35,506 bases of DNA from the IMG/VR virus record IMGVR_UViG_3300025785_000046, positions 1-35,506 of that record. One strand, 5' to 3'. Made by a program: the position numbers and the translations under genes. Below the pieces are notes generated by a model. It was given only the letters and a program-made list of their open reading frames with translations, was not told where the DNA came from and searched no databases. The DNA comes from a virus. Below, in pieces: positions 8,011 to 16,489 of the stretch. Within the stretch, counting starts at the first letter, position 1. Every line of letters starts with the position of its first letter.

Positions 8011-9033
8011 ATGAAGAAAGCACTTATTACAGGCATTGCTGGTCAAGACGGCAGTTATCTAGCAGAACTACTATTAGACAAAGGTTACGAAGTTCACGGT
8101 CTTATCCGTCGTAGCGCAAACTTTGACCATCCTAATATTCAAAATGTTAAGGATCAGGTTAAGTTTCACAATGGTGATTTGAGCGATTCAAACAGTATTC
8201 GCAATCTTATTGACAAGGTTCGTCCAGACGAGATTTATAATCTTGCTGCACAAAGCCATGTTAAGGTATCATTTGATATGCCAGAACTTACTGGTGACAC
8301 CAATGCATTAGGTCCGCTGCGTATTCTTGATAGTATTCGTTCATTAAAAATGACAAACGATACCAAGTTTTATCAGGCATCAACTAGTGAAATGTTTGGT
8401 ATTCAGAAGTTTAATCCACAGAAGGAAGATACGCCATTCTATCCTGGCTCACCATACAGTGCAGCCAAGTTGTATGCTTATTGGATCACGGTAAATTATC
8501 GTGAAAGTTATAAGATTTTCGGTTGTAATGGTCTTCTATTCAACCATGAGTCTCCTCGTCGTGGCGAACTTTTTGTTACTCGTAAGATTACTAAGGCATT
8601 TGCCAACATGGTATTGGGCAAGCAGAAGGTGTTGGAACTTGGTAACATGGACTCACTTCGTGATTGGGGACATGCCAAGGATTATGTTCGTGCAATGTGG
8701 ATGATGTTGCAGCATGATACGCCAGATGATTATGTTGTTGCAACTGGTATTCAGAGCAGCATTCGTGATTTCTGTAACCTTACTGCTCAGTACTTCGGTA
8801 TTACCCTTAAGTGGGAAGGCAGTGGTGTTGATGAAGTTGCCCGTAACGCTGCAACTGGTGACATTATGATTCAGGTAAATCCAGAATTTTATCGTCCTGT
8901 TGATGTTGTCAATATTCAAGGTGATGCTACTAAGGTTCGTCAGGTTCTTAACTGGTCACCAGAGTATGATTTGCAAGCATTGGTCAATGATATGTGCGAA
9001 ACTGATTTGAAACTTGCAAAGGCATATCTATGA
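8011..9033 (+). CDS. gmd: GDP-mannose 4,6-dehydratase
   Basis: 340 aa, full length for the family. It converts GDP-D-mannose to GDP-4-keto-6-deoxy-D-mannose with bound NADP. The Rossmann motif TGIAGQDG is at about 7-14, catalytic Thr and Glu lie in STSEMFG (about 124-130), and the YxxxK pair is Tyr149/Lys153 in SPYSAAKLYAYW. NHESPRRGELFVTRKI is a Gmd signature. A GAGG ribosome site precedes the ATG, and TATAAT at 7972-7977 may be the -10 box although no good -35 is present. It overlaps the next gene by four bases and opens the glycan module. Confidence 0.95.
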   Translation: MKKALITGIAGQDGSYLAELLLDKGYEVHGLIRRSANFDHPNIQNVKDQVKFHNGDLSDSNSIRNLIDKVRPDEIYNLAAQSHVKVSFDMPELTGDTNALGPLRILDSIRSLKMTNDTKFYQASTSEMFGIQKFNPQKEDTPFYPGSPYSAAKLYAYWITVNYRESYKIFGCNGLLFNHESPRRGELFVTRKITKAFANMVLGKQKVLELGNMDSLRDWGHAKDYVRAMWMMLQHDTPDDYVVATGIQSSIRDFCNLTAQYFGITLKWEGSGVDEVARNAATGDIMIQVNPEFYRPVDVVNIQGDATKVRQVLNWSPEYDLQALVNDMCETDLKLAKAYL

Positions 9034-9416
9034 GCATGATTCTTGCTCCAATCGGCGTTGGAGAATTGTATGATAAGATTACAATTCTTCAAATTAAATT
9101 GCAAGAGATTGCAGATTTTGATAAACTAAATCATGTCAGACGTGAGTTAAGCGAACTTACCTCACTTACTGGAAAATTTGAGGACGTTGATTTGGCTCAA
9201 GAAATTGCAGAATTGTTAGAAGTTAATAAGGTTATTTGGCGTAATGAAGACCTTGCCAGAACATATGGTTCTACCGAAGACAAGAAACCATATGATACTG
9301 ACTTTGTTCGTATTGCAAGTTCTACCTATGCTGCTAATACCCGTCGTGCGCAAATTAAACAAACCATCAACAAAAAGTGCAATAGCACTATCGTAGAAGC
9401 AAAAAGTTATACATGA
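9030..9416 (+). CDS. DUF6165-like protein
   Basis: 128 aa. The N terminus APIGVGELYDKITILQIKL followed by KLNHVRRELSEL matches the pattern that I know for the DUF6165 family, which is found near lipopolysaccharide and sugar-nucleotide genes and has no proven biochemical role. It overlaps gmd by ATGA, so it is likely to be made with Gmd. A helical, charged middle follows, and no membrane segment is seen. The gene context supports a part in sugar modification or its regulation. Confidence 0.65.
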   Translation: MSMILAPIGVGELYDKITILQIKLQEIADFDKLNHVRRELSELTSLTGKFEDVDLAQEIAELLEVNKVIWRNEDLARTYGSTEDKKPYDTDFVRIASSTYAANTRRAQIKQTINKKCNSTIVEAKSYT

Positions 9417-9426
9417 GGAATAATCA

Positions 9427-10647
9427 ATGAAGAAGATTTTAGAATTAGGCGATCACTATGTAAGTGATTTTATGAAACCAGGCGCAGAAATGCGTGAAAC
9501 AAAACCATGGAGTCTTGATTTGTATCTTGACGAGACTATGGGAGCAGTTCGTCTCGATGGCGTTGCTCCACTTGACAAGATGTATGGACAGTATTGGTAT
9601 CGTAGTGGTATCAACACAAGCATGACAAAACAATTAGGCGAAATTGTAAGCGAGATTACAAGTCGTGTAAAGATTAATAATGGTGATATCTGGTTGGATA
9701 TTGCTTGTAACGATGGTACGCTACTTCGTCAAGTACCTGATAATATGATTAAGTTGGGCATTGATCCTGCCGATGATTCATATTTGGAAGAAAGCAGCAA
9801 GGTTGCCGAAGTAAAACAAGACTTCTTTAGTCGTGAAGCCTATGATAGTCTTGGCTATGGCAATGAAAAGGCAAAAGTTATTACTTGTATTGCCATGTTC
9901 TACGATCTTGCTGATCCACGTCCTTTCATCCGTGATGCTCATTCTATTCTTGCAGAAGATGGTGTATTTGTTCTTCAAATGAGTTATACTCCGCTTATGT
10001 TGAAGCAGTTGGCATTTGATAACATCTGCCATGAACATGTTTATTACTATGACCTTCGTAGCATTAAGAAGTTGTTTGAAGATGAAGGCTTTGTGTTACG
10101 TGATTGTTCATTGAATGACACGAATGGCGGTTCATTCCGTGTTACCTTCCAAAAGGCTAGCAGCGATGAAAAAACCTTTGCTACACAGCAAGTTCGTGAC
10201 GTATGCGAATTCCGTATTAACTCAACTCTTGCTTATGAAAAGCAGTCATGGGACATCACTGACGAAAACCTTTGGAAGGACTTTGGTGATAATATCTGGT
10301 CATTGAAGCAGCAGGTTCTTGATTTCTTGCATCAAGCTAAGGCAGAAGGCAAGAAGGTTTATGGATATGGTGCATCAACTAAGGGCAATACGCTCCTACA
10401 GTTGTTTGGTATCACACCAGATTTAATGATTGCTATCGCTGAACGTTCGCCTTATAAGTTTGGGTTGCAGACTGTTGGAACTAATATTCCAATCGTAAGC
10501 GAAGCAGAGATGCGAGCAGCAAACCCAGATTACTTGCTTGTTCTTCCTTGGCATTTTGTTGATGAGTTTGTCAAGCGTGAGCAAGATTTTATCGCCAATG
10601 GCGGTAAGCTAGTTGTCCCATGTCCAACCTTTCAGGTTATTGGATAA
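9427..10647 (+). CDS. Sugar C-methyltransferase (SAM-dependent, NDP-hexose type)
   Basis: 406 aa. The SAM-binding motif WLDIACNDGTLL is at about 89-100 and the catalytic block ICHEHVYYYDL at about 200-210, followed by NDTNGGSFRV. The C-terminal domain has YGYGASTKGNTLLQ. This arrangement is that of the TylC3/NovU-type NDP-hexose 3-C-methyltransferases. Those enzymes normally start with a Cys-rich zinc domain (CxxC pairs); here the protein begins close to the LELGDHYVSDF part of that domain and the Cys pairs appear absent. The likely substrate is a 4-keto-6-deoxy sugar, which fits Gmd two genes upstream. GAGGA at 9414-9418 is the ribosome site. Confidence 0.82.
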   Translation: MKKILELGDHYVSDFMKPGAEMRETKPWSLDLYLDETMGAVRLDGVAPLDKMYGQYWYRSGINTSMTKQLGEIVSEITSRVKINNGDIWLDIACNDGTLLRQVPDNMIKLGIDPADDSYLEESSKVAEVKQDFFSREAYDSLGYGNEKAKVITCIAMFYDLADPRPFIRDAHSILAEDGVFVLQMSYTPLMLKQLAFDNICHEHVYYYDLRSIKKLFEDEGFVLRDCSLNDTNGGSFRVTFQKASSDEKTFATQQVRDVCEFRINSTLAYEKQSWDITDENLWKDFGDNIWSLKQQVLDFLHQAKAEGKKVYGYGASTKGNTLLQLFGITPDLMIAIAERSPYKFGLQTVGTNIPIVSEAEMRAANPDYLLVLPWHFVDEFVKREQDFIANGGKLVVPCPTFQVIG

Positions 10648-10650
10648 TCT

Positions 10651-11562
10651 ATGGAGAACATAGTATTCTTCAATCATTGGCATTACGGTGACTTATTCTC
10701 TACAAGAGGATGGGTTGCCGATATCAAACGACAGATGCCGCAATCAAACTTCTATTATGCACACAAGAAGAATCCTCGTGCAATTATTGACCTTGTGGAG
10801 ACACTAGATGAAGAAAATAATGCGACGGTTCTTGATGGCATCAATCAGTGGAACCGTTTTGGCAGTGACGACGATACCATTCTTATTAATACATGGGTGG
10901 GATCATATATGGGATTATGGGCTAACACCCATCCTTCTTACATTAGCCATCACCGCATTGTGGGCGAGTGTTACAATAATCTTCGTCAGCAATTTGGAAT
11001 TGACCTCAAACTAAGTGATAATGTGTGGGATTATGTTCCACAGATTGATTATAGTAAGTATAATCGTGCTGCGGTAGATAATTATAAATTTTCAGGTAAT
11101 GTATATCTATTCTGTAATAGCGAAGTAGCTAGTAAGCAAAGTAGTATGGACAATATGCAAAAGATTATTGAATATGTTGCTGCTAATCATACTACAGATA
11201 CATTCGTAGCTACCGAAAAGTTTGATACTAAACTTAACAATATTATCTTTACTAACGATATTTTTAGCGATGCATGTGACCTATGTGACATTTCTTATCT
11301 TTCAACTAAAGTTAATTTGATTGTAGGGAAAAACAGCGGTCCATTCACTTATGCTAATACTAAGGATAACTTGCTTGACAAGAATAAAGTTTTTATTAAT
11401 TTTAGTCATAAACCAGAAGACACGTTACCATATGGTTTAGATATTGCTGCAGATTTCCGCAGCAGTATTGTAACTTATGCAAGTCCAGCAGTGCGAATTA
11501 TTGAAACTGCTATTTCTGATATTAAAAACGATAAGCAGGTTGCCGGTTTTAAGAATGCGTAA
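10651..11562 (+). CDS. Putative GT-B glycosyltransferase (GT9-like)
   Basis: 303 aa. It starts NIVFFNHWHYGDLFSTRGWV and later has LIVGKNSGPFTYA (about 224-236), which resembles the acceptor loop and the late GPF/GP-x-H region of heptosyltransferase-like (GT9) enzymes. No DxD motif is apparent, as expected for GT-B folds. It follows the C-methyltransferase after three bases and its 3' end overlaps the next glycosyltransferase start by 8 bases. The substrate is unknown; the module suggests transfer of a GDP-activated deoxy or methylated sugar. Confidence 0.6.
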   Translation: MENIVFFNHWHYGDLFSTRGWVADIKRQMPQSNFYYAHKKNPRAIIDLVETLDEENNATVLDGINQWNRFGSDDDTILINTWVGSYMGLWANTHPSYISHHRIVGECYNNLRQQFGIDLKLSDNVWDYVPQIDYSKYNRAAVDNYKFSGNVYLFCNSEVASKQSSMDNMQKIIEYVAANHTTDTFVATEKFDTKLNNIIFTNDIFSDACDLCDISYLSTKVNLIVGKNSGPFTYANTKDNLLDKNKVFINFSHKPEDTLPYGLDIAADFRSSIVTYASPAVRIIETAISDIKNDKQVAGFKNA

Positions 11563-12484
11563 AATTGCAATCGTAATGAATAGCGAAACAAACTGTGGGA
11601 TTCATACCTATGGTTTGTTTTCTTTCAATATCCTTAAACAAAGCAAGAAGTATAAGTTTGAACTTGTCGAAGTTGATCATCAAAATGGTTTCTTTAATTA
11701 TTTTGAAGAATCTATTATTGATGGTATTATTTGGAATCATCATCCAACAACAATGCCTTGGTTAGGTAATTATGTGCTTGAACGCACTGGTATTCCACAA
11801 TTTGTTATCACTGGACATGACAATTATAATATCTTTACTCATGTAGATCATCATTTTGTTTGCGACCCTACGTTTCAAGCAACTGAAACGCATAGTCCTG
11901 TTGGCAGACCGCTTATATTCTATGATGACATTAAGTATTCTCCGCCTGGCGAAGTATTAAAGATTGGCTCATTTGGTTTTGGTCAGCATACAAAAAACTT
12001 TCCACGCATTGTTGAATTAGTTAATGCGCAGTTTGATGAGCCTGTTGAAGTTAATATCAACATCTCATACGGTGCGTATGTTGATATGACAGGTGGATTG
12101 GCAAAGCAAATAGCAGATCAATGTCGTGCAATTGCTAAACCCAATGTTAAGGTCAATATCACTCATGATTTTATTCCAGACCGTTATAGTCTTGCAAAAT
12201 TCTTAAATAATAATGATCTTAATATGTTTTTATATGCTACACAACCTGGTCGTGGTATTAGTAGTTGTATAGATAGTGGTTTGACTGCAATGAAACCTAT
12301 GTTGCTAAGTGACAGCAATATGTATCGTACAATGAACTGGAAGCAAGAATTGTTAGCAGAAAAAAATAGTATTCGTGATACGATTGCTCGTGGTTTAGAA
12401 CCTACCAATGAGTTTCGCGAATTATATAGTAACGAAAATTATATACGAGATTTTGAAAAAGTATTGGATAGATATTATGACTAA
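11555..12484 (+). CDS. GT-B-like glycosyltransferase, paralogue A
   Basis: 309 aa from the ATG at 11555, which overlaps the previous stop by 8 bases. An upstream in-frame start would overlap much more and is not favoured. It contains SETNCGIHTYG near the N terminus, IGSFGFGQHTKNFPRIVELV at about 157-176 and ATQPGRGISSCIDSGLTAMKP around residues 224-250. This matches, block for block, the protein at 13442 (IGFQGFGPPHKGIARLARKV and DYLDGAGIASSPDYALAARRP), so the two are paralogues with a nucleotide-sugar binding C-terminal half of GT-B type. The acceptor is unknown. Confidence 0.65.
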   Translation: MRKIAIVMNSETNCGIHTYGLFSFNILKQSKKYKFELVEVDHQNGFFNYFEESIIDGIIWNHHPTTMPWLGNYVLERTGIPQFVITGHDNYNIFTHVDHHFVCDPTFQATETHSPVGRPLIFYDDIKYSPPGEVLKIGSFGFGQHTKNFPRIVELVNAQFDEPVEVNINISYGAYVDMTGGLAKQIADQCRAIAKPNVKVNITHDFIPDRYSLAKFLNNNDLNMFLYATQPGRGISSCIDSGLTAMKPMLLSDSNMYRTMNWKQELLAEKNSIRDTIARGLEPTNEFRELYSNENYIRDFEKVLDRYYD

Positions 12485-13445
12485 AACTGCAATTGTTATT
12501 GGTGCTGGTGGATTTATTGGCAGTCACATTGCCAAAAGATTAAAAGCAGATGGGTATTGGGTTCGTGGTGTTGATTTGAAACAACCTGAATTTGCACCAA
12601 GTGCGTGTGATGAGTTTTTCATTGGCGATTGTCGCAATCCACAGGTAGTTGATTTTATTATTGACCAAAAGGTTGATCGTGTATTTCAACTTGCTGCTGA
12701 CATGGGCGGTATCGGATATATTGGTAATGTGGATAATGATGCCGATGTTATGACAAACAGCGCCAAGATTAATCTTAACGTAGCAGATACTGCTCGTCGC
12801 CAAGGAGTTGAACAAGTATTTTTTAGCAGCAGTGCTTGTGTTTATAATGAATACAATCAGATAGACCCACAAAATCCTGATTGTCGTGAAGATACTGCAT
12901 ACCCTGCTCATCCTGATACTGAATATGGTTGGGAAAAATTGTTTAGCGAAAGACTTTATCTTTCTTATAATCGTCAGTATGGTATGCGTAATCGCATTGC
13001 ACGTTTCCATAATATCTTTGGCGAACACGGAACATGGCAAGGTGGCAAAGAAAAAGCACCAGCAGCAATTTGTCGTAAAGTAGCGATGGCTAACGATGGA
13101 GAATCAATTGAAGTATGGGGTGATGGATTACAAACTCGTTCATTCCTACATATTGATGATTGCGTAGAAGGTGTAATGCGTTTAATGGACAGCGATTTTG
13201 AAGGTCCAGTTAATATTGGCAGTGACCATCTTATTTCTATCAATGATTTAGTAACTATGGTTGCTGAAATTGCTGGCAAAAATCTCATTATTAATCATAT
13301 TACTGGCCCACAAGGTGTTCGTGGGCGCAATAGCAACAATAATCTTATTAGGGAAAAACTAGATTGGGTGCCTAAACAAGATTTGCGTAGCGACATTGAA
13401 AAAACATATCGTTGGATTGAAGAACAGGTAAAGGCAGATCAATGA
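12477..13445 (+). CDS. GDP-mannose 3,5-epimerase homologue
   Basis: 322 aa extended SDR enzyme. The NAD motif GAGGFIGSH is at 9-17. The text follows plant GDP-mannose 3,5-epimerase closely: LAADMGGIGYI (72-82), SSSACVY with Cys121 (the catalytic Cys145 of the Arabidopsis enzyme), Tyr150/Lys154, GGKEKAPAA with Lys193 (Lys217 equivalent) and GVRGRNSNNNLI. All the catalytic residues that I know are retained, so conversion of GDP-mannose to GDP-L-galactose or GDP-L-gulose is likely, or action on a modified GDP-sugar. The start at 12477 overlaps the previous gene by 8 bases; a longer in-frame extension lacks sense. Confidence 0.85.
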   Translation: MTKTAIVIGAGGFIGSHIAKRLKADGYWVRGVDLKQPEFAPSACDEFFIGDCRNPQVVDFIIDQKVDRVFQLAADMGGIGYIGNVDNDADVMTNSAKINLNVADTARRQGVEQVFFSSSACVYNEYNQIDPQNPDCREDTAYPAHPDTEYGWEKLFSERLYLSYNRQYGMRNRIARFHNIFGEHGTWQGGKEKAPAAICRKVAMANDGESIEVWGDGLQTRSFLHIDDCVEGVMRLMDSDFEGPVNIGSDHLISINDLVTMVAEIAGKNLIINHITGPQGVRGRNSNNNLIREKLDWVPKQDLRSDIEKTYRWIEEQVKADQ

Positions 13446-14419
13446 AACCTAGAGTATTATTCGTAACACAAACCCTTGGCGACAAGGCTGCGTGTGGTAT
13501 TGGACTAATCGGAAACCTTATTGGAAATACACTTATTACTCATCAAGAGTATGAGTTTCAGGTGTTATATACCGATGGGTGGAGCGATGTAATGGCTGCT
13601 TATAACTCGTGGCAACCAAGTGCAATCATTTATAACTATGCACCAGGAACTACTCCTTGGATGGATCAACCACATCCACGCAGTGAAATTACGGTGCCAC
13701 AGGTTCGTATCATGCATGATATGTATCAAGCACTTGCGGATAGTTATGATCCACATAATAATTATGGTTGGCAATATATTCTTGCGGATGATCCAAGCGT
13801 AGTAGGAAATGATCATGTATTCATTACTAATCGTCTATTACCACCTACCACAACTCATGTTTATGAGGATGGCGATAAGCCTATCATTGGTTTCCAAGGT
13901 TTTGGACCACCGCATAAGGGTATTGCTCGTCTTGCTCGCAAGGTTCAAGAAGAGTTTGATGAAGCTATTCTACGCTTACACATTCCATTTGGATACTATG
14001 AAGACCTTATTCATGGTTATGCTGGTAGCAATGCCAATGCTCGTGTGCAAGAAGTAAAAAGTATCATTACTAAACCAGGCATTGAGTTGCAATTTAGTCA
14101 TGAACTTATGGAAACAGATGAAGTAGTTGATTGGCTAGCGCATAATACTATTAACTGCTACTTCTATGATTATCTTGATGGTGCGGGTATTGCAAGTTCG
14201 CCTGACTATGCTCTTGCTGCTCGTCGTCCTATTGCTATGACTAAGAGCCATCAGTTCCGTAATTTCTGGAATGTTGATCCAAGTATCTTTATTGAAGATA
14301 AGAGCATCAAGGAAATCATTGCACAAGGCACGGCTCCGCTTGAAAAACTATATCGTGATTATAGTGCTGAGAGCGTTCTTGCTGACTATGCTGCAATGCT
14401 ACGTAAATTAATACCGTAA
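13442..14419 (+). CDS. GT-B-like glycosyltransferase, paralogue B
   Basis: 325 aa, starting in an ATGA overlap with the epimerase gene. It is the paralogue of the protein at 11555: GFQGFGPPHKGIARLARKVQ and DGAGIASSPDYALAARRPIA align to the same blocks, and both end in a DYxxxx-L helical tail. An acidic-aromatic N-terminal half (NYAPGTTPWMDQ) would bind the acceptor and the C-terminal half the sugar nucleotide. Together the two transferases flank the epimerase gene. The 3' end overlaps the convergent minus-strand gene by 12 bases. Confidence 0.65.
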   Translation: MKPRVLFVTQTLGDKAACGIGLIGNLIGNTLITHQEYEFQVLYTDGWSDVMAAYNSWQPSAIIYNYAPGTTPWMDQPHPRSEITVPQVRIMHDMYQALADSYDPHNNYGWQYILADDPSVVGNDHVFITNRLLPPTTTHVYEDGDKPIIGFQGFGPPHKGIARLARKVQEEFDEAILRLHIPFGYYEDLIHGYAGSNANARVQEVKSIITKPGIELQFSHELMETDEVVDWLAHNTINCYFYDYLDGAGIASSPDYALAARRPIAMTKSHQFRNFWNVDPSIFIEDKSIKEIIAQGTAPLEKLYRDYSAESVLADYAAMLRKLIP

Positions 14420-15208
14420 GAAAGCTAATTCTAACCCAAGCTGCAGTAAGTTATACTCTTTAATTCTTAAATTACTGCCAGTATAACTTCTGCTGCTTGT
14501 GTTTTCTACAATAACCTTATTATAATCTAAACCTTTTATTTCACAGAAAATCTTTGCTTGTTGGCTTAAGGTATATTTGTTTTCATAAACACAATTAATT
14601 GCTTTATGTCGAATTTGATTATTTAAAACTAAATCAATAACGGATGGTACATCTTCTAAGTTAAAGAAGTCATGCTTGCGATCTTCGGTAATTATTACTT
14701 TATCATCATTTAGCAACCGTTGGAAAAATCTGCTGCTTGGTTCGCTAAAATGTGTTAAACCAAATAGTCGTATATTATAACAGTTATCTCGTTCAAGTAA
14801 GTGCATTGCTTGCTTATGTTTAAGTGAAGCATAGGGTAGTTTAGGTTCTACATATAGAACATCATCTTCGTCTGCAAAATCTATATTGCGCTCGTTATCA
14901 TATTCATATCCACTTCCAAGATGAATGAATTTCTTGTAATGTTGTGATTGATTCAATAGATTACCAAACATTGCAAAGTTCTTAACATAAAAATTTTCAT
15001 CTGGATTGTAAATCATTTCACGACCATAAAATGCAGCATTGATTACACAGTCAACTGGATGCTCAGCCATATAGCGTTCTGTAGCCGCCAAGTCTGTTAA
15101 ATCAAGTTTGCTACTGCTTGGTGCCAACACCTGATGTCCATATTCTGTATAATATTTGACAAGGTAATTTCCAATGTAACCGTTACCGCCTGTGATTAAT
15201 AATTTCAT
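14408..15208 (-). CDS. NAD(P)-dependent SDR epimerase/reductase
   Basis: 266 aa from the start MKLLITGGNGYIGNYLVKYY; an upstream in-frame start would add 17 residues before the Rossmann strand and is unlikely. The TGGNGYIG motif is intact. INAAF (about residues 72-76) and IHLGSGYEYD follow, and LPYASLKHKQAM supplies a Y-x-S-L-K type YxxxK pair. DHFF-type and late Arg contacts are consistent with RmlD- or WcaG-like reductases. In this module it is a candidate 4-ketoreductase completing a GDP-deoxysugar. It is convergent to the glycosyltransferase at 13442 and divergent from the methyltransferase at 15261. Confidence 0.75.
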   Translation of the reverse strand: MKLLITGGNGYIGNYLVKYYTEYGHQVLAPSSSKLDLTDLAATERYMAEHPVDCVINAAFYGREMIYNPDENFYVKNFAMFGNLLNQSQHYKKFIHLGSGYEYDNERNIDFADEDDVLYVEPKLPYASLKHKQAMHLLERDNCYNIRLFGLTHFSEPSSRFFQRLLNDDKVIITEDRKHDFFNLEDVPSVIDLVLNNQIRHKAINCVYENKYTLSQQAKIFCEIKGLDYNKVIVENTSSRSYTGSNLRIKEYNLLQLGLELAFLRY

Positions 15209-15243
15209 ATGATGATAATATCCTAATATATAATGTATATCAA

Positions 15244-15250
15244 TATTTAA
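15244..15250 (-). promoter_or_regulatory. Possible late promoter for the minus-strand SDR gene
   Basis: TTAAATA on the minus strand, with a predicted start near 15238, would give a leader of about 30 bases before the ATG at 15208. The element matches the TAAATA core only, so this is tentative. Confidence 0.35.
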
Positions 15251-15260
15251 CGGAAACAAA

Positions 15261-15992
15261 ATGACACCACAAGAAAGCCATCAACACAGTCTTAAAACTC
15301 TTGAATATCTTGCGCTACTTGATGATTATTTGTTGGGTATAGAAAATGTCGCAGTAATGGGTGCTGGCATTGGATTAGATGCAGTATGGTGGGCAACACT
15401 TGCTAGACCAGATGGGCGAACATATAACTTTAATGTCACTGCAGTTGATTTTGCTCCAAGTATGGAAATTAAAACTGCTGGAAAAATGCAATGGCGGTTT
15501 GAAGATTTTTCAACAATAGAATTACCATCTCAAGATTTGATTTGGTGTCACAATACGCTACATCATACAATGAACCCTATTGGTACGTTGTTTCATTGGC
15601 ACAAACTACTGCGTAAAGACGGTTTGTTAATTGTGGAGATACCTTATTCATTATCTATAAGTCAGCATATAGAACACAATACTATAAATGTTAATATGGT
15701 AAGCGGAATGTATCATGTTTATACAATGAGCAGTCTTATTATTCAATTAGCAAGTGCTGGATTTGATTGTCGTCAGGCTAACTTCCAATTAGATAAGGAG
15801 AGCGGCTGGTTACGTGCGGCAGTTTATAAGACTGATGATGAGCCAAAAATGTATAGTAGTTTATATGAATTAAAAGAAACAGGCAGACTTCCACAATGTT
15901 TAGATGCAGTGTTGGGCGGCATTGACAAATTTAACGAAGGCGATTTAGTCCTAGAATGGATTGATCGTAGCCAAAGTATTTTAGGATTGTAA
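15261..15992 (+). CDS. Class I SAM-dependent methyltransferase
   Basis: 243 aa. VAVMGAGIGLDAVWWA (about 30-45) is the SAM-binding glycine loop, AVDFAP the acidic ribose-binding strand, and DLIWCHNTLHHTMNPIGTLF the motif-IV region of ubiE/COQ5-like small-molecule methyltransferases. GLLIVEIPYSLS follows as the next strand. A GGAA ribosome site stands before the ATG. The position next to the glycan module suggests O- or N-methylation of a sugar, but the substrate cannot be read from the sequence. Confidence 0.78.
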   Translation: MTPQESHQHSLKTLEYLALLDDYLLGIENVAVMGAGIGLDAVWWATLARPDGRTYNFNVTAVDFAPSMEIKTAGKMQWRFEDFSTIELPSQDLIWCHNTLHHTMNPIGTLFHWHKLLRKDGLLIVEIPYSLSISQHIEHNTINVNMVSGMYHVYTMSSLIIQLASAGFDCRQANFQLDKESGWLRAAVYKTDDEPKMYSSLYELKETGRLPQCLDAVLGGIDKFNEGDLVLEWIDRSQSILGL

Positions 15993-15996
15993 AACG

Positions 15997-16200
15997 ATGA
16001 CCACAACTGATGAACTGCTAGAAAGAATGCTATTGGCAATGGAAAAAATGATTGATGCCCAAGATGATATGTGGGAAGAAGAAAAGTATTCTAACTATCG
16101 CTATCGTGATAAAATTAAAAAAGAAGTGTTTTTACCAGCCAAAGATGAGTTCAAACAATTATTCATAGAAGTCGTCAAGAGTGTCAAGACATCTGCGTAA
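15997..16200 (+). CDS. Small hypothetical helical protein
   Basis: 67 aa, highly charged and predicted helical (LLERMLLAMEKMIDAQDDMW), four bases behind the methyltransferase stop. There are no cysteines, membrane segment or recognised motif. It is probably co-transcribed with the methyltransferase. The function is unknown. Confidence 0.5.
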   Translation: MTTTDELLERMLLAMEKMIDAQDDMWEEEKYSNYRYRDKIKKEVFLPAKDEFKQLFIEVVKSVKTSA

Positions 16201-16292
16201 AACGCATACCAGAGTTTCCTAAAAATCCCTTGTTTTTTGCTGCGCTGCAACATATATTATAATAAGTATTATTGCAATGCAAGGAGATAACA

Positions 16293-16481
16293 ATGAAAAA
16301 GATTAAACAAATTTTAAAGAACCTCTTTCCATCACATGACGAATTAATGCAACGCAGATTTGAAAAGTTCATGGAAGGCGCAAGCGACCTTCGTGAAATT
16401 GAATATCGCCACTATCTTTGGGATCGTGGATATGGTCACCCAAAAAACCATAATTTTAATGGCATGAAAGTACATTACTAA
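16293..16481 (+). CDS. Small basic protein, DUF3563-like
   Basis: 62 aa from the ATG at 16293, which is chosen because AAGGAG (16281-16286) stands six bases upstream; a TTG seven codons earlier would include the ribosome site itself. FEKFMEGASDLREIEYRHYLWDR resembles the short bacterial DUF3563 pattern (a 'x-A-x-D-L-x-x-I/L-E-x-R' helix). The role is unknown. TATAAT at 16258-16263 is a possible -10 box, and the leader is nearly the same as that of the gene at 32585. A late promoter for an RNA gene begins at its stop codon. Confidence 0.6.
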   Translation: MKKIKQILKNLFPSHDELMQRRFEKFMEGASDLREIEYRHYLWDRGYGHPKNHNFNGMKVHY

Positions 16482-16484
16482 ATA
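16479..16484 (+). promoter_or_regulatory. Late-type promoter of the small RNA gene
   Basis: The TAAATA core (16479-16484) begins at the stop codon of the preceding gene. With the T4 spacing, transcription would start at G16490, exactly the first base of a GGGA stem. Confidence 0.5.
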
Positions 16485-16489
16485 ATTAT

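Noticed and set aside
12540-13040. Minus-strand frame inside the epimerase gene
   Set aside because: It is antisense to conserved catalytic sequence and has no start signals.
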